The position numbers and the translations under genes are program-made. Below are positions 46,100 to 56,577 of a DNA stretch of 64,000 nt, piece by piece. The notes below the pieces were generated by a model. That model did not search any database and was not told where the DNA came from. It saw only the letters and a program-made list of their open reading frames with translations. The stretch comes from Amblyomma americanum (Eukaryota; Arthropoda; Arachnida; Ixodida; Ixodidae): assembly GCF_052857255.1 (NCBI RefSeq), contig NC_135498.1, forward strand, positions 111,820,723-111,884,722, written 5' to 3'. The number at the start of each line of letters is the position of its first letter. The stretch's first letter is position 1.

Positions 46100-46390
46100 C
46101 GACTACTTTGCCGGCTACCGACCCTACAGCCTACGCCCGCGTCACACGGAACACAGGCCGAGTGACCTGTGTAAAATTGTGCATACCCATTCGCCACTGC
46201 GGACTAAGCGGACTGACCGGACAGCTTTCGGGCAGTACAAGATCTGCGTATATCCGCCTTTGGATCGGAGAACCTGACTACGAAGTCATTCCCGATGGAG
46301 TCACACCATCCAAGCGGCGCCGCTCACGCCCAGAAGTTGTGTGTGGCGCGCCTAAAGGTTCACTGTGCACACTAATGAATGCTTTGTGCT
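46100..46390 (+). pseudogene. Gypsy relic: C-terminal end of Pol
   Basis: The plus strand contains PDYEVIPDGVTPSKRRRSRPEVV, which aligns with the Pol C terminus of 192-6128. A weaker match (PIRHCGLSG) lies upstream, where the GPYKVLRR block is missing from the frame. Orientation is opposite to 45500-45790. Confidence 0.65.
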
Positions 46391-47524
46391 TGTGATCTGA
46401 GCGTGCATCTTTGCCCACAATTTTGTTTCGCTGTAAAGCATCGGGCTGATGCATCTTTAAAATGGGAGTAACCACGCAAGCATGTAATGTTTTCAGGCGC
46501 TCGCAACTGCTTCTACGGTTTTCGAGATTTGTGTAGGGGATTTCCACCTGTTATCTCGATTGCTATTCGTCAACGTTAAATTAAGCCTGGAGGAGAGCGC
46601 CGGTGATTCAGTGCTTCGGCGATCACCGAGTATACTGCTATCACCGTCGACGAGTTCTTCGGTTCTTTGTTGGCGGAAGTCCCCCGAATAAGTAATTTGT
46701 TTGATAATGATATCAGCCTGCTCTTACACTGTTCCCAGCGTGGTGAGGCCCACGTGACAAAATTGAAGGCGTAAATTTAGTTGTGTGAGCTGAAAAAATA
46801 CTTCAGGCATCGTTTTGGGAACAAAATGTTGTAGATATAGGTTCTAGGTAATTTGGCAAGAACGAAAGAAATATTTGATTGTAGAAACATAACTGCGCCA
46901 GGATAAGCAATGGCCGCGCCAGTCATTGCTCAGAAAACTAAGCAATAATGATTCTGACGCCTGATAGGCACAATATATTTGTAGCTCTTCACAAGCATTC
47001 TCACCGCGAAATTAGGCACGTGAAAACAAGGCTACGCTCACGGACTTGTCTCGGCCAACCAGATTTCGCGCTGAAATTCTTTGAGACAGTAAGCAGTGAG
47101 CCCTTATTTGTTAGCCACGTGGTTTTTCTTGGAGGCAGCTGCAGCTGAAGAAAGAATTATTTTAGGTACGCGAAATGTCCATTTTGACTGCGCAGCGGAA
47201 ATCATGCGGGAACGATAGTAACGAACGACGTCGATTGTTGTCCATGTTGACCGCGTTTCTTGTCCCTGTGGGTTTTGGGTCGCACGCGACGCCCTCAAGG
47301 AATTAAGGAGTGCCTGGCAGGCCTCCAGAGCTGACGGTCCTCGGCGGCCACCTTCCGGAATCTTCCTCTCCATCAGCGGGCGAGGATCAAGCGGCTCAGT
47401 GGTCGGCATAGCGGTCCCCTTACGGCGCTGCATGTGAAGCATACACAGCGCGCGTGCGCTGTGTATGTGACGGAACGTGATAGCGTGTGGCTCGACAGAA
47501 ACGCTGCGGATGAGTTTCGATAGA
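46391..47524. other. Mostly unrecognised; 112-codon frame and a short palindrome
   Basis: A 112-codon minus frame (47104-47442) has no recognisable domain. A perfect inverted repeat lies at 47440-47467 (12-bp arms catacacagcgc, 4-bp loop). Confidence 0.4.
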
Positions 47525-47756
47525 GGGGAAAGGCTAAGGCGCCCGTGTGCTGTGCGATGTTAGTGCACGCTAAAAATCCCCGGGTGGTCGAAATTATTCC
47601 AGAGCCCTCCACAACCGCACCTCTTTCTTCCTTTCCTTTCTTCTTTCACTCCCTCCTTTATCCCTTCCCATACTGCGCGGTTCACGTGTCCGCTGATATG
47701 TGAGACATACTGTGCTATTTCTTTTCCGCAAAAAATAATTTTCATTATTAATGTAG
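47525..47756 (+). mobile_element. SINE, long-bodied type, lacking its head
   Basis: Begins in the body (ggctaaggcgcccgtg), includes the TGCGATGTTAGTGCACG core and CTTTCACTCCCTCC, and ends in an A/T-rich tail. Confidence 0.85.
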
Positions 47757-48235
47757 CGGAGTTGCAAGGAAAGCCCCTAATCACTCCAGTACTAACTTAC
47801 TCCGGCATACTTCAGCACGTAAAGCTAGCCCACCGGAACTACACTCCGCCGGCTAAGACGATAGACAAAGGGGAAGAACTACACCTCCGAATATTACAGA
47901 AAAACACTTTCAATAACCTGCGAATACCACACGCAATATATCCGGAGTCATTTGACTCGCATTGCAAATTCTGAGGGGAGAAGGTGGTCCTGTATCATAC
48001 GGTATGCGCCTGCAAAAGTAACCAGACTATGAGTATTAATTACCAGCCAACGCAAGAGGGGCGGGAGACAGCTCTGACTAGCTAGGGCGAAATGAGTGAA
48101 AATAAACTCAGCCAAAGAGCCTGGGCAGCAGCCTGCGCCAATGTAGCCCCAGACTGAGAATTCCAACCGCCGGTACAACCTCCTAAAGAGTTAAATAAAA
48201 CATCTTCACTGCTGCTACCATTACTACCCATTATA
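47757..48235 (+). pseudogene. I-clade LINE, C-terminal fragment
   Basis: Starts abruptly in coding sequence (LITPVLTYSGILQHVKLAHRN, YTPPAKTIDKGEELHLRILQ, IPHAIYPESFDSHCKF), then the C-terminal zinc motif, whose second cysteine codon is replaced by TGA at about 47970-47972. The rest (GEKVVLYHTVCAC) remains readable. 5'-truncated. Confidence 0.75.
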
Positions 48236-48248
48236 CTGCATAACAAGA
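48236..48248. repeat. 13-bp target duplication, left
   Basis: ctgcataacaaga here is repeated at 53856-53868 and brackets the minus-strand LINE. Confidence 0.85.
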
Positions 48249-48320
48249 GAGAGAGAGAGAAACTATTGTTGGAGAGGAAGTCGGGGCACGCCCCTGGGTC
48301 TCCGCACGACCCCACTGCAC

Positions 48321-51300
48321 TCAAGTGTTTATGTCCCAAAAGTCCATAACACTGGCAGCCCGGCAGGTGGTGATTGTCTGCACGGCCGGGTCCTCCGAGC
48401 GCAGCAGGGTCTCCCAGTCCTCCCAGGTCTTGAGGTCCTCTAGGCCGCGCGGGGGAGGGTCCGCCGGGCAGAGGGAGAGGATGTGGAGGGAAGAGGCGAA
48501 TGATTGTGGGCACAAGGTGCAGGCAGGAGTGGGGAAGGAGGGATGATAGTGGGCTAGGGTCAGGGGTGAGGGGAGTGTGTATGTCAGTAGTTTGCGCCAG
48601 AGTGTTGCGTGTTTGTTATCTAGGGAGGGGTGGGGCGGGGGTAGAGCTGGCGCGAGGCTCTGTAGGCCTGCGTCATCTCGCTGAACGAGTGCATTCGCTC
48701 CCTCGCGAATCCCCGATCCGAGGCCACCTGAACCCGGTTTAAAGATCCTCGGGCTGAAAGGTTGGCAGCCTCGTTTCCGGGATTCGCGGAGTGCGCAGGC
48801 ACCCATATAAGCTCTACATGGCGGGGTGGGGGTGCATCGGGCGAGCCCAGTATGCCAAAAGCAGGTACGTGGACTCGGCCTCGCGCAAAATTTAGAATTG
48901 CAGTTTTAGAGTCTGTAAAAATGTACTGGGCTTCCGTGCGGGTGATAGCAATTGCGATGGCGACTTCCTCTGCAGCCTCTGGGGTGTTGTCAGGGGGGAG
49001 AGGTAGTGTGAGGAGGGCGGATGAAGAGCAGTCCACCACGGCTGTGGTTGCTTCGTCACCCGTGCAGGCGGCGTCCACCCATACGGCGTCCAGCTCGGAG
49101 CCGTACACTCGGTGGAGTGCCTTCGCGCGGGCTCTGCGGTGCTGCTCATGGTGGGAGGGGTGCATATTTTTTGGCAGTGGCTTGATGACCAGCTCTCGGT
49201 GAAGGGATCGAGGAATGGGGAGGAGGGTTGGGTCGTTGGCCGGTATTCTGATTCCGAGGGAGTCCAGGATATACCGACCTGTGGAGGTTTGTGTAAGCCT
49301 TATGTATTGGGCCTGTCGATGGATCTCCACGAGTTCCCCGATCGTGTTGTGGTGGCCCAGGCCTAGTAATCTGTCTGTGGGGGCGTTGAGGGGAAGATGC
49401 AGTGTGACTTTGAATGCTTTGCGGATCAAGGCATCCAAAGTATTTATGTCATGTTTGGATAGTTCTAGGTATGGGGTAGTGTAGAGCACACGGCTGAGGA
49501 CAAAGGTATGAATGAGGCTACAGAGGTCGTGCTCCTTCATGCCTCTATGATGGCCCGAAGCTCTGCGGATGAGATGCGATATCGCCCCTGAAACCTGCTT
49601 GAGTTTCTTGAGGGTGGTGGTGTTTTTGCCATCGTTCTGGATATGCAGTCCCATTACGCGGAGGGTGTCAACCTCCGGTACCGGATCTCCATTCAGTTCG
49701 ATGGCAATGGGGGAGCGGGGGGGAGCGTTGGTTCTTAAGCCAGATGAGGAGCAGTTCGGACATCTCTGGGGAACAAGACAGTCCGATGTTCTGTGCATAA
49801 GTTTGGGTGAGGATGGCTGCTTCCTGTAAGGTGTTCTCTATGTCGCCGTCACTGCCGTGGGTGGTCCACAGTGTGATGTCGGCATAAAAAGTGTCCTTAA
49901 GGTGGGGGATAGTTGCCAATTTTCGGGCGAGGGGGATGAGGGTGATGTTAAAGAGGAAGGGGGAGAGGACGGACCCTTGAGGGGTTCCGATACTCTGAAG
50001 CGTGTAGGAGGGGGAAGAGAGAGGTCCAAAATGTATCTCAGCCGTGCGGTCAGTGAGGAATGCTTGAATGTAGACGTACGTGCGCGCACCCACATTCAAT
50101 GGAGATAGGGCAGCCATGATCACCTGATGTTCGATGCGATCAAAAGCTTTGGAGAGATCCAGAGCTAAGACTGTCTTTGTGTGACCAGGCAGAAGCGGGT
50201 CGAAAATGTCATGTGTGAGTTGCAGCATGGCGCCCTGTGCGGACAGATGGGGCGGAATCCCAACATGCTATGTAGGTATAGATTGTTGTCCGCCATGTGC
50301 GTTGTGAGTCTTGCTAACGCAACATGCTCGAAGAGCTTTCCGAGGCATGAGGTTAGCGAAATCGGGCGAAGGTTTTGAAGTGTAAGTGTTTTGTTGGGTT
50401 TGGGTATGAATATTACGTTCGCGTGGTGCCAGGACTGCGGGAGGATACCCTCCCTCCAGCACTGGTTGAAGTATTGCGTAATTTGGGTGATCGATTGCTC
50501 GCCCAGATTACGGAGCATGGAGTTTGTGATTTGGTCTGCACCAGGTGCGGAGTTGGTTCGGAGAGTCAGGAGGGCCGCACTGACCCGTCTCAGTGATGTC
50601 TGTGTCGAGTGTTGGATTGGCTAGTCCTGTGTTGGTGGGTAGAGGTTTGGGAGCACCCGGAGAGGTGTATGTGTTCTGAAGTGTGTTTATGAGGGCCTCG
50701 GGATCATCAATATATTGGTGTGTGAGGCGTGTCACGTGGTGTTGTGTTGATTATTTGGTGTTTGTGGCGTCGATGAGGTGTCGGAGGAGTTGCCATGCGC
50801 GTTTGCTGGACAGGTTTCCGGCGATGCCGTCACATATCTGTCCCCTAGTTGGATCGGCAGAGCTCCTCCGAGTGTTAATGGATTTGTGTCTGCAGCGCGG
50901 CCAGCCGCTTTTTAAGTGTCTTGTTATATTTATTGCCTTTCCAGCGTTCCAGGAGGCTGTGATAAGCCTCCCAGAGGTGGGCTAGGTGTGTGTCTAGGGT
51001 AGGGGTTTCGGGGGTCTTTCAATGTGTTGCGTGTTGTGGTGAACGTCATGCTTGAGTGATTGCACCCAGGCGTCGATCTCTGTGATAGGAGTGTCTGGGT
51101 GGGCGGTGCGTGCAGCGCGAAGTGCGTCCCAGTTAACCAGTTTATGTGTTGTATATGAGTGATGGGGTGGTTTGTACGGAACAGTGATTTGTATAATGTA
51201 ATGATCACTGCCCAATGTATGTTGAGTCCTGTTCCAGGTAACGCCCCGGATGTAGCGGCTCAGCGTCAGGTCCGGACTGGTGTCCATGCTGACACTGTTG

Positions 51301-51815
51301 CCGATCCGCGTGGGCATCTGAAACGTGTTGTGAATAGTGAGCTGGAGGTTCTGCAGGAGCAGCCACAGCCTGCGACCTCGATGTGTCGTGGTTGTGTATC
51401 CCCAGAGAGTATGCTGACTGTTGAAGTCCCCACCAATTAGTAGAGGATGTTTCCCTGCTAGGTGGTGTAGCTCCCGCAGAAGTGATTCTAACGAGGCCAT
51501 CGGCTGGGACGGGGGGTGGTATATATTTGCTATAAAGATAGAAGGAAGTGTATGTGTGTTATGCATAATTTCAGTGATCACGCAGGGTGTCTCAGACGTG
51601 ATGTGATGAGTTTTATAGGTGAGGCTGTGGTGGATGAGTGTGGACGCTCTGGGTTTGCTAGTGGTGTCTGAGTGTGTAGATGTGTAGTTGGGGAGAGTTG
51701 CCCGGTGTGCAGTCTCCTGGAGAAGAAGTATATAGGGAGTGGGCGTGAGAATGGGAAGGAGAAGTTGCAGAGGTGCGCGCTTGGCCCGGAAACTGCGGCA
51801 GTTCCAAGTTAAAAT
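48321..51815 (-). pseudogene. ORF2: endonuclease, RT, RNase H (broken)
   Basis: Endonuclease from about 51815 (LTWNCRSFRAKRAP, LLLQE, then LLIGGDFNSQHTLWGY and LGSDHYIIQI). RT: KTVLALDLSKAFDRIEHQV, GTPQGSVLSPFLFN, and the catalytic box FYADITLW, where the usual YADD has lost one Asp codon in frame (about 49889). RNase H in 48620-49798: a first motif that is not clear, TRTEAQYIFTDSKTAIL, WVPAHSANPGNEAAN. The C-terminal zinc-like segment (CTLCPQSFASSLHILSLC) is in 48321-48640. Frame changes near 50225, 49740 and 48640. Confidence 0.85.
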
Positions 51816-51825
51816 AGGGAGAGAA

Positions 51826-53100
51826 TTAGTGTTCCGCCCCGCATATTGGAGAGTCGGGGGTGGAGGAGGGGAGTGAGACAGGTGCCAATTGGTATGTGTT
51901 CAGCAAAGGAGGTTTCTGCTTGCGGATGTAGGGGGGAGGAGTGGAGGTGGTCTGAATTTGGGTGACGCGATGGGTAAGGTTATGTTCCATGAGCTCCATC
52001 ATCTTGGTAAGCATAGCGTCCATACGCTGCTCAAGTCTTTCGGTGAGGGTGGCGGCAAGGTTATTGAATCTGGCCTCAAGGCGGGCGTCTAGCTCTTTTA
52101 GTTTGTGGTCAAATTTGGCATCCAGTGCAGCGAATTTAGCGTCTATTTCTAGGTTTATGGGAGGCGGTGTGGCGTCTGAGGTGCGCTGCTTCTTTGCAGG
52201 AGGGGTGGTCGAAGTGTCTGTCGATGGGGAGGTCGGGTTAACGAGAGGGGTTGCGGGTTGAGTAGGCAGAGAAGGGGTGGGGCTGCTTAAAAGGGAGGAG
52301 AGACGGCTTACCTCGTCGCCCAAGGCCCGGAGTTCCTGGTCTCTCGAATCTTCTTGGGAGGACTGGGGTGGCGGGGGATGACGGGTGGCGTTGCCGGAAA
52401 CGCGGTCTGCCCAAGTGAGACGTAAGGAGCTTTTGCTGCTGTTCTGTCGGTTTCTGGATTTTGAACGGGAAGCCGTGGAGCTGCGTCCGTTGGTTGTGCT
52501 TTGTTGATCACGGCGAGACAGCCGCGATTTAGACGGAGAGAGAGAGAGCGTTCCTCGGGGACGCTAGTTTACGGCCCCGTGCTTTGCAGTTCCCAGTTCC
52601 GGTCATATGTGGGCCCCCACAGAGAATGCAGCTGGGGGTAAATGATAGCACATCTTCTTTGGGATGGGATTTCCCGCAGCGGGGACATTTATGAGATCTT
52701 GGGTGGACACACATATCGGCCTGGTGGCCTGGGACGCGGCAATTCGTGCAGGCGTCTATATGCCTTCGGTACGGTGTACACCTGTGGAAGGCTCCTCCAT
52801 AAAGAATGGCGCGTGGCACAGGTCCAGCACGAAAGGTGACTAGAATGAAACGCGTGGCCACCATTCGGAGGGCGTCCACGATGGGGGCTTCCGGGTTGCC
52901 GGTGGTAAGGTCCTGGAGAAGAGCTGTCGGGGTCTCATTCCAGTATGCATTGTAGATTACTCCGCGTACCACTCCGTACGGTGGCGCTATATAAGCTGCG
53001 GCTGCGAAGTCCTTTGCTTGGTGTTGGATCTGGGTTACGCGAACCAGCGCGAGTGCGTCAGCTTGTAGGGGCGTGGTTACTGTGCACGTGTTGTTGACTG
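51826..53100 (-). pseudogene. ORF1: CCHC knuckles followed by a coiled coil
   Basis: 52529-52972 contains three CCHC-like knuckles (CTNCRVPGHQADMC, CPRCGKSHPKEDVL..., CILCGGPHMTGTGNC). It continues in other frames through a Ser/Arg-rich linker to 51826-52323, which has a heptad-like helix (DAKFAALDAKFDHKLKELDA, then TERLEQRMDAML). The knuckles therefore precede the coiled coil. ORF2 begins a few bases after this frame ends. At least two frame changes. Confidence 0.75.
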
Positions 53101-53241
53101 GGTGAACCCTGATTTGGGTACGCGTTGGTTCTTGAAGCTAGGACGCCGCTCGGAGGATGGTTTCCCGTAGTAGTCGGGGCGGAAGCAGGCTCAGCTGCAG
53201 CCCGCCTCGAGACCTGAAGATGATCTTGTAGTCAGCAGCCG

Positions 53242-53557
53242 AACCCGCCGCGGTGGCTCAGTGGTTAGGGCGCTCGACTACGGATCCGGAGTTCCCGGGT
53301 TCGAACCCGACCGCGGCGGCTGCGTTTTTATGGAGGAAAAACGCTAAGGCGCCCGTGTGCTGTGCGATGTCAGTGCACGTTAAAGATCCCCAGGTGGTCG
53401 AAATTATTCCGGAGCCCTCCACTACGGCACCTCTCTCTTCCTTTCTTCTTTCACTCCCTCCTTTATCACTTCCCTTAAGGCGCGGTTCAGGTGTCCAACG
53501 ATATATGAGACAGATACTGCGCCATTTCCTTTCCCCCAAAACCAATTAATTAATTAA
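53242..53557 (+). mobile_element. Complete long-bodied SINE nested in the LINE
   Basis: Full head (CCGCGGTGGCTCAGTGGTTA, GGTTCGAACCCGACC), body with the CTTTCTTCTTTCACTCCCTC segment, and a 3' end aaaaccaattaattaatta. Flanked by agtcagcagccg at 53230-53241 and 53558-53569. It inserted into the 5' part of the LINE after the LINE had arrived. Confidence 0.93.
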
Positions 53558-53868
53558 AGTCAGCAGCCGGGAGCGGCAGCTGCTGCCGCGAACGCTGCGC
53601 AGCTGCGCGCGTTGCTTGCAGGTGCTACTTGTGAAGGCCTGCAGTAGGTGAGATGGCGGCACCGCTTGCAGACGCTGCGGTTTCCTGGCTTTTTGACGTA
53701 CAGCGGTCCCTGGAGCGGGCAGACACACTAAGGATGTAAGTCCAGTCCCTTGGGTCGTAGTCTCGGTGGTGAGGAATCTCTCCCTACACCTGCACCTCCA
53801 TGCTGGTGTTCACGGAGGCGCGACCGCGAGCGAGCGCGGACACAGGAAGAGGAGTCTGCATAACAAGA

Positions 53869-54082
53869 AGCAATCTGTCGAATCATTCTAGCTTACGTCA
53901 ACCACGCCGAATGAATTTATTGAACTTTTTATAACCTCGTAAAGAAGTGCTACCGCCGCAGACGCCTTACTCCCTGATTATAGGGATTAGCTGAGCTGCC
54001 ACCTGCCGCGGTGGCTCAGGCTGGCGTTCGGCTGCTGATCCGAAGGAAATGAAAACGAAAAGTGTTTCTGGTTTTGAGGATC
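53869..54082 (+). repeat. Flank with a short SINE head fragment
   Basis: About 54003-54045 carries a broken SINE head (CTGCCGCGGTGGCTCAGG, then GGCTGCTGATCCGAAGG). The rest is unique-looking. Confidence 0.6.
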
Positions 54083-54390
54083 ACCCGCCGTGATGGCTCA
54101 GCGGATAGGGCGCTCGGCTACTGATCCGGAGTTCCCGGGTTCCAACCCTACCACGGCGGCTGCGTTTTTATGGAGGCAATATGTTAGGGCGCCCGTGTGC
54201 TGTGCGATGTCAGTGCACACTAAAGATCCCAATGTGGCCGAGATTATTCCGGAGCCCTCCAGTACGGCACCTCGTTCTTCCTTTATTCTTTAACTCCCTC
54301 CTTTATCCCTTTCCTTATGGCGCGGTTCAGGTGTCCGCCGATATATTAGACAGATACTGCGCCATTTCCTTTCCCCAAAAACCAATTATC
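54083..54390 (+). mobile_element. Complete long-bodied SINE
   Basis: Head from cccgccgtgatggctcagcgg through a B box with a substitution (GGTTCCAACCC), full body, and 3' end cccaaaaaccaatta. Confidence 0.88.
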
Positions 54391-54963
54391 TTCTGAGGAA
54401 ACGAAATGCCGCAGTAAATGTCTCACATCTCGATGGACACCTGAACTGCGCGGAAAGGAAAGGGAGGAAGGTGAGAGAAAGGTGCCATAGTGGGGGGGGG
54501 CGACAATTACAAAGAAGCTGGTTTATTTAACCTTATCACCTTTCATGCTTTCACCCCAGCTTCTCTCTTCATTGTAACGCCGGTGGCGTGCCCAAATCCA
54601 AGCCTTTTCACTACCTGTGGGAACGTCCTTCCCCACAGGCACTGCAGTACCCCCAACCCCAATCCTCATTCTTCCTCGGAGGCTGCTTTACGGCCCGCTG
54701 GCCAGAAATTGCTAGTGGATCGGGCTTCATTTGAAGCTCCAGCCTTCGGACTCCTTGGTCAGAAAGAAACCACCGTGGAAGATATGTTTTTTCGTCTGAT
54801 AAAGTTGGTTCCATTCAAAAATCGGGATTAACTTCGACCACTTGGTGATCTAACGTGTACCGACATCGCACAGCTCGCATAGCCACTATTGAAACGCGGC
54901 TACCCCGGCCGGGTTCCAGCCCAAGAACAGCCGAGCGCGCTAACCATAGAGCCACCGTGGTGG
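54391..54963 (-). mobile_element. SINE (minus) split by an unrelated 325-bp segment
   Basis: The 3' part lies at 54391-54500 and the head part at 54826-54963 on the minus strand. Between them, 54503-54826 is not SINE; its first 130 bp (about 54510-54640) resemble 63325-63450. Confidence 0.65.
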
Positions 54964-55011
54964 TGTGGTATTTAATCCCAGTAGCACCGGTTGCTTTTTT
55001 ACGGAGCGGAA

Positions 55012-55318
55012 ATAATAATAATTGTCTTTTGGGGAAAGGAAATGGCGCAGTATCTGTCTCATATATCGTTGGACACGTGAACCGAGCCATAAGGGAGGTG
55101 ATAAAGGAGGGCGTGAAGGAAGAAAGGAAGGAACAGGTGGCGTAGTGGAGTGCTCCGGAGTAATTTCGACCACCTGGGGATATTTAACGTGCACTCACAT
55201 CGCGCAGCACACGGGCGCCTTAGCGTTTTGTCTCCATAAAAATGCAGCCGCCACGGTCGGGTCCGAACCCGGGAACTCCGGATCAGTAGCCGAGCGCCCT
55301 AACCACTGAGGCACCTCG
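55012..55318 (-). mobile_element. Long-bodied SINE, first copy of a duplicated segment
   Basis: (AAT)n tail at the left, intact body and head at the right. It is followed by 55319-55535, which matches 56271-56483. The whole segment is duplicated at 55966-56493. Confidence 0.85.
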
Positions 55319-55535
55319 GCGTGTCGGTGCCGAAATGCAAAAGCTACCTGTGTGCTGTGCGGTCTCAGTGTACGTTCAAGAACTCCTGCTGATCTAAATT
55401 AATCCTGATCGAACTTCACTAAGTCGCTTTCATAGCTTGAGTCGCATCGAGACGTTGAACCTCACCTACAACATTAGCAGAGCCTTTGCACCATCATTTC
55501 ATTTTTCTTTAAAAAAAGGAAAACGAACGTTCAGC
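55319..55535 (+). repeat. Ruka-type SINE 3' fragment in duplicated segment, copy 1
   Basis: Matches 56271-56483 closely (gatgcaaaagct, GTGTGCTGTGCGGTCTCAGTG, gacgttgaacctcacctac). Head absent. Confidence 0.75.
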
Positions 55536-55792
55536 GACTTAAAAATAATGTCGACCACCTGATGATCTTTAACGTGCACTGGCATCGCACAGCACACGGG
55601 CGCCTTAGCGTTTTTCCTCCATAAAAACGCAGCCGCCGCGGTCAGGTTCGAACCCGGGCACTCCACTGCTGCACCACTTTCTTCTTTCACTCTCTCCTTT
55701 ACCCCCTTCTCTTACGGCGCAGTTCAGGTGTCCGCCAATATAGATGAGACAGATACTGCGCCATTTCCTTTCCACGAAAACCAATTATTACT
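55536..55792 (+). mobile_element. SINE insertion with inverted 5' part (twin-priming-like)
   Basis: The 5' half (55546-55668) is in minus orientation and the 3' half (55669-55790) in plus orientation, ending cgaaaaccaattattactat. It is flanked by versions of the target ttaaaaata (about 55536-55545 and 55792-55801). Confidence 0.75.
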
Positions 55793-55965
55793 ATTTAAAA
55801 ATAAAGGAAGATTTTGTAGGAGGCGCCATACCTGCTTGACCAATGAAAGTATATCGAGCGTAAAGGTGCGTTTAAACGGCTTAATTTTAGAATAAAATTT
55901 ACAGAGTGATGAAACGTTTGACGTTAAAACATGAGGGATAGAAACACTACTTGTAATAATGATAA
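55793..55965. repeat. Duplicated segment, right part, copy 1
   Basis: Contains ggcgccatacctgcttgacc and further words shared with 62757-62905, in the same order. Confidence 0.8.
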
Positions 55966-56270
55966 TATTAATTGGTTTTTGGGGAAAAGAAATGCGTAGT
56001 ATCTGTATCGTATATCGTTGGACACCTGAACCGCGCCTTAAGGGAAGGGATAATGGAGGGGGTGAAAGAAGCAAGGAAGAAACAGGTGGCATAGTGGAGT
56101 GCTCCAGAATAATTTCGACCACATGGGGATATTTAACGTGCACTGACATCACGCAGAACACGGGTGCCTCAGCGGTTTGTCTCTATAAAAACGCAGCCGC
56201 CGTGGTTGGGATGGAACCCAGTAACTCCGGAACAGTAGCCGAGCGCTCTAACCACTGAGCCACCGCGGCG
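55966..56270 (-). mobile_element. Long-bodied SINE, second copy of the duplicated segment
   Basis: Corresponds to 55012-55318, with the same neighbour on its right (56271-56483). Confidence 0.85.
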
Positions 56271-56483
56271 AGTCGGACCCGAGATGCAAAAGCTGCCAGT
56301 GTGCTGTGCGGTCTCAGTGCACGCTCAAGAAATACTGCTGATCTATATTAATCCTGATCGAACTCCACTAAGTTGCTCCTCATAGCCTGAGTCGCTTGGA
56401 GACGTTGAACCTCACCTACAACATTAGCAGAGCCTCTGCACCATCATTTCATTTTCCTTTAAATGTAAAAAGAACGTTCAGCC
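56271..56483 (+). repeat. Ruka-type SINE 3' fragment, copy 2
   Basis: Counterpart of 55319-55535. It ends at the target atttaaaaat (56484-56493), where the plus-strand LINE inserted. Confidence 0.75.
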
Positions 56484-56577
56484 ATTTAAAAATGATTCAA
56501 CGGTGGGCGTTCGAAGCGAGCGGACGTGTTTTTTAGCTCTCTGCTCCTTCGGACGCTGGGCCTAAGGCTTCGCGGCG

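Larger units (their letters stand above)
48249..53855 (-). mobile_element. Full-length I-clade LINE with a nested SINE
   Basis: 5.6 kb between 13-bp duplications, including a SINE at 53242-53557. The sense strand starts at 53855 and ends in a (TC)n-like tail at 48249. It has an ORF1 with CCHC knuckles and an ORF2 with AP-like endonuclease, RT, RNase H and a C-terminal zinc-like region. RNase H places it with the I-type elements. Several frame changes and a catalytic deletion show that it is dead. Confidence 0.88.

Noticed and set aside
47104..47442. 112-codon minus-strand frame as a host gene
   Set aside because: No recognisable domain, promoter or neighbour; composition is not distinctive.
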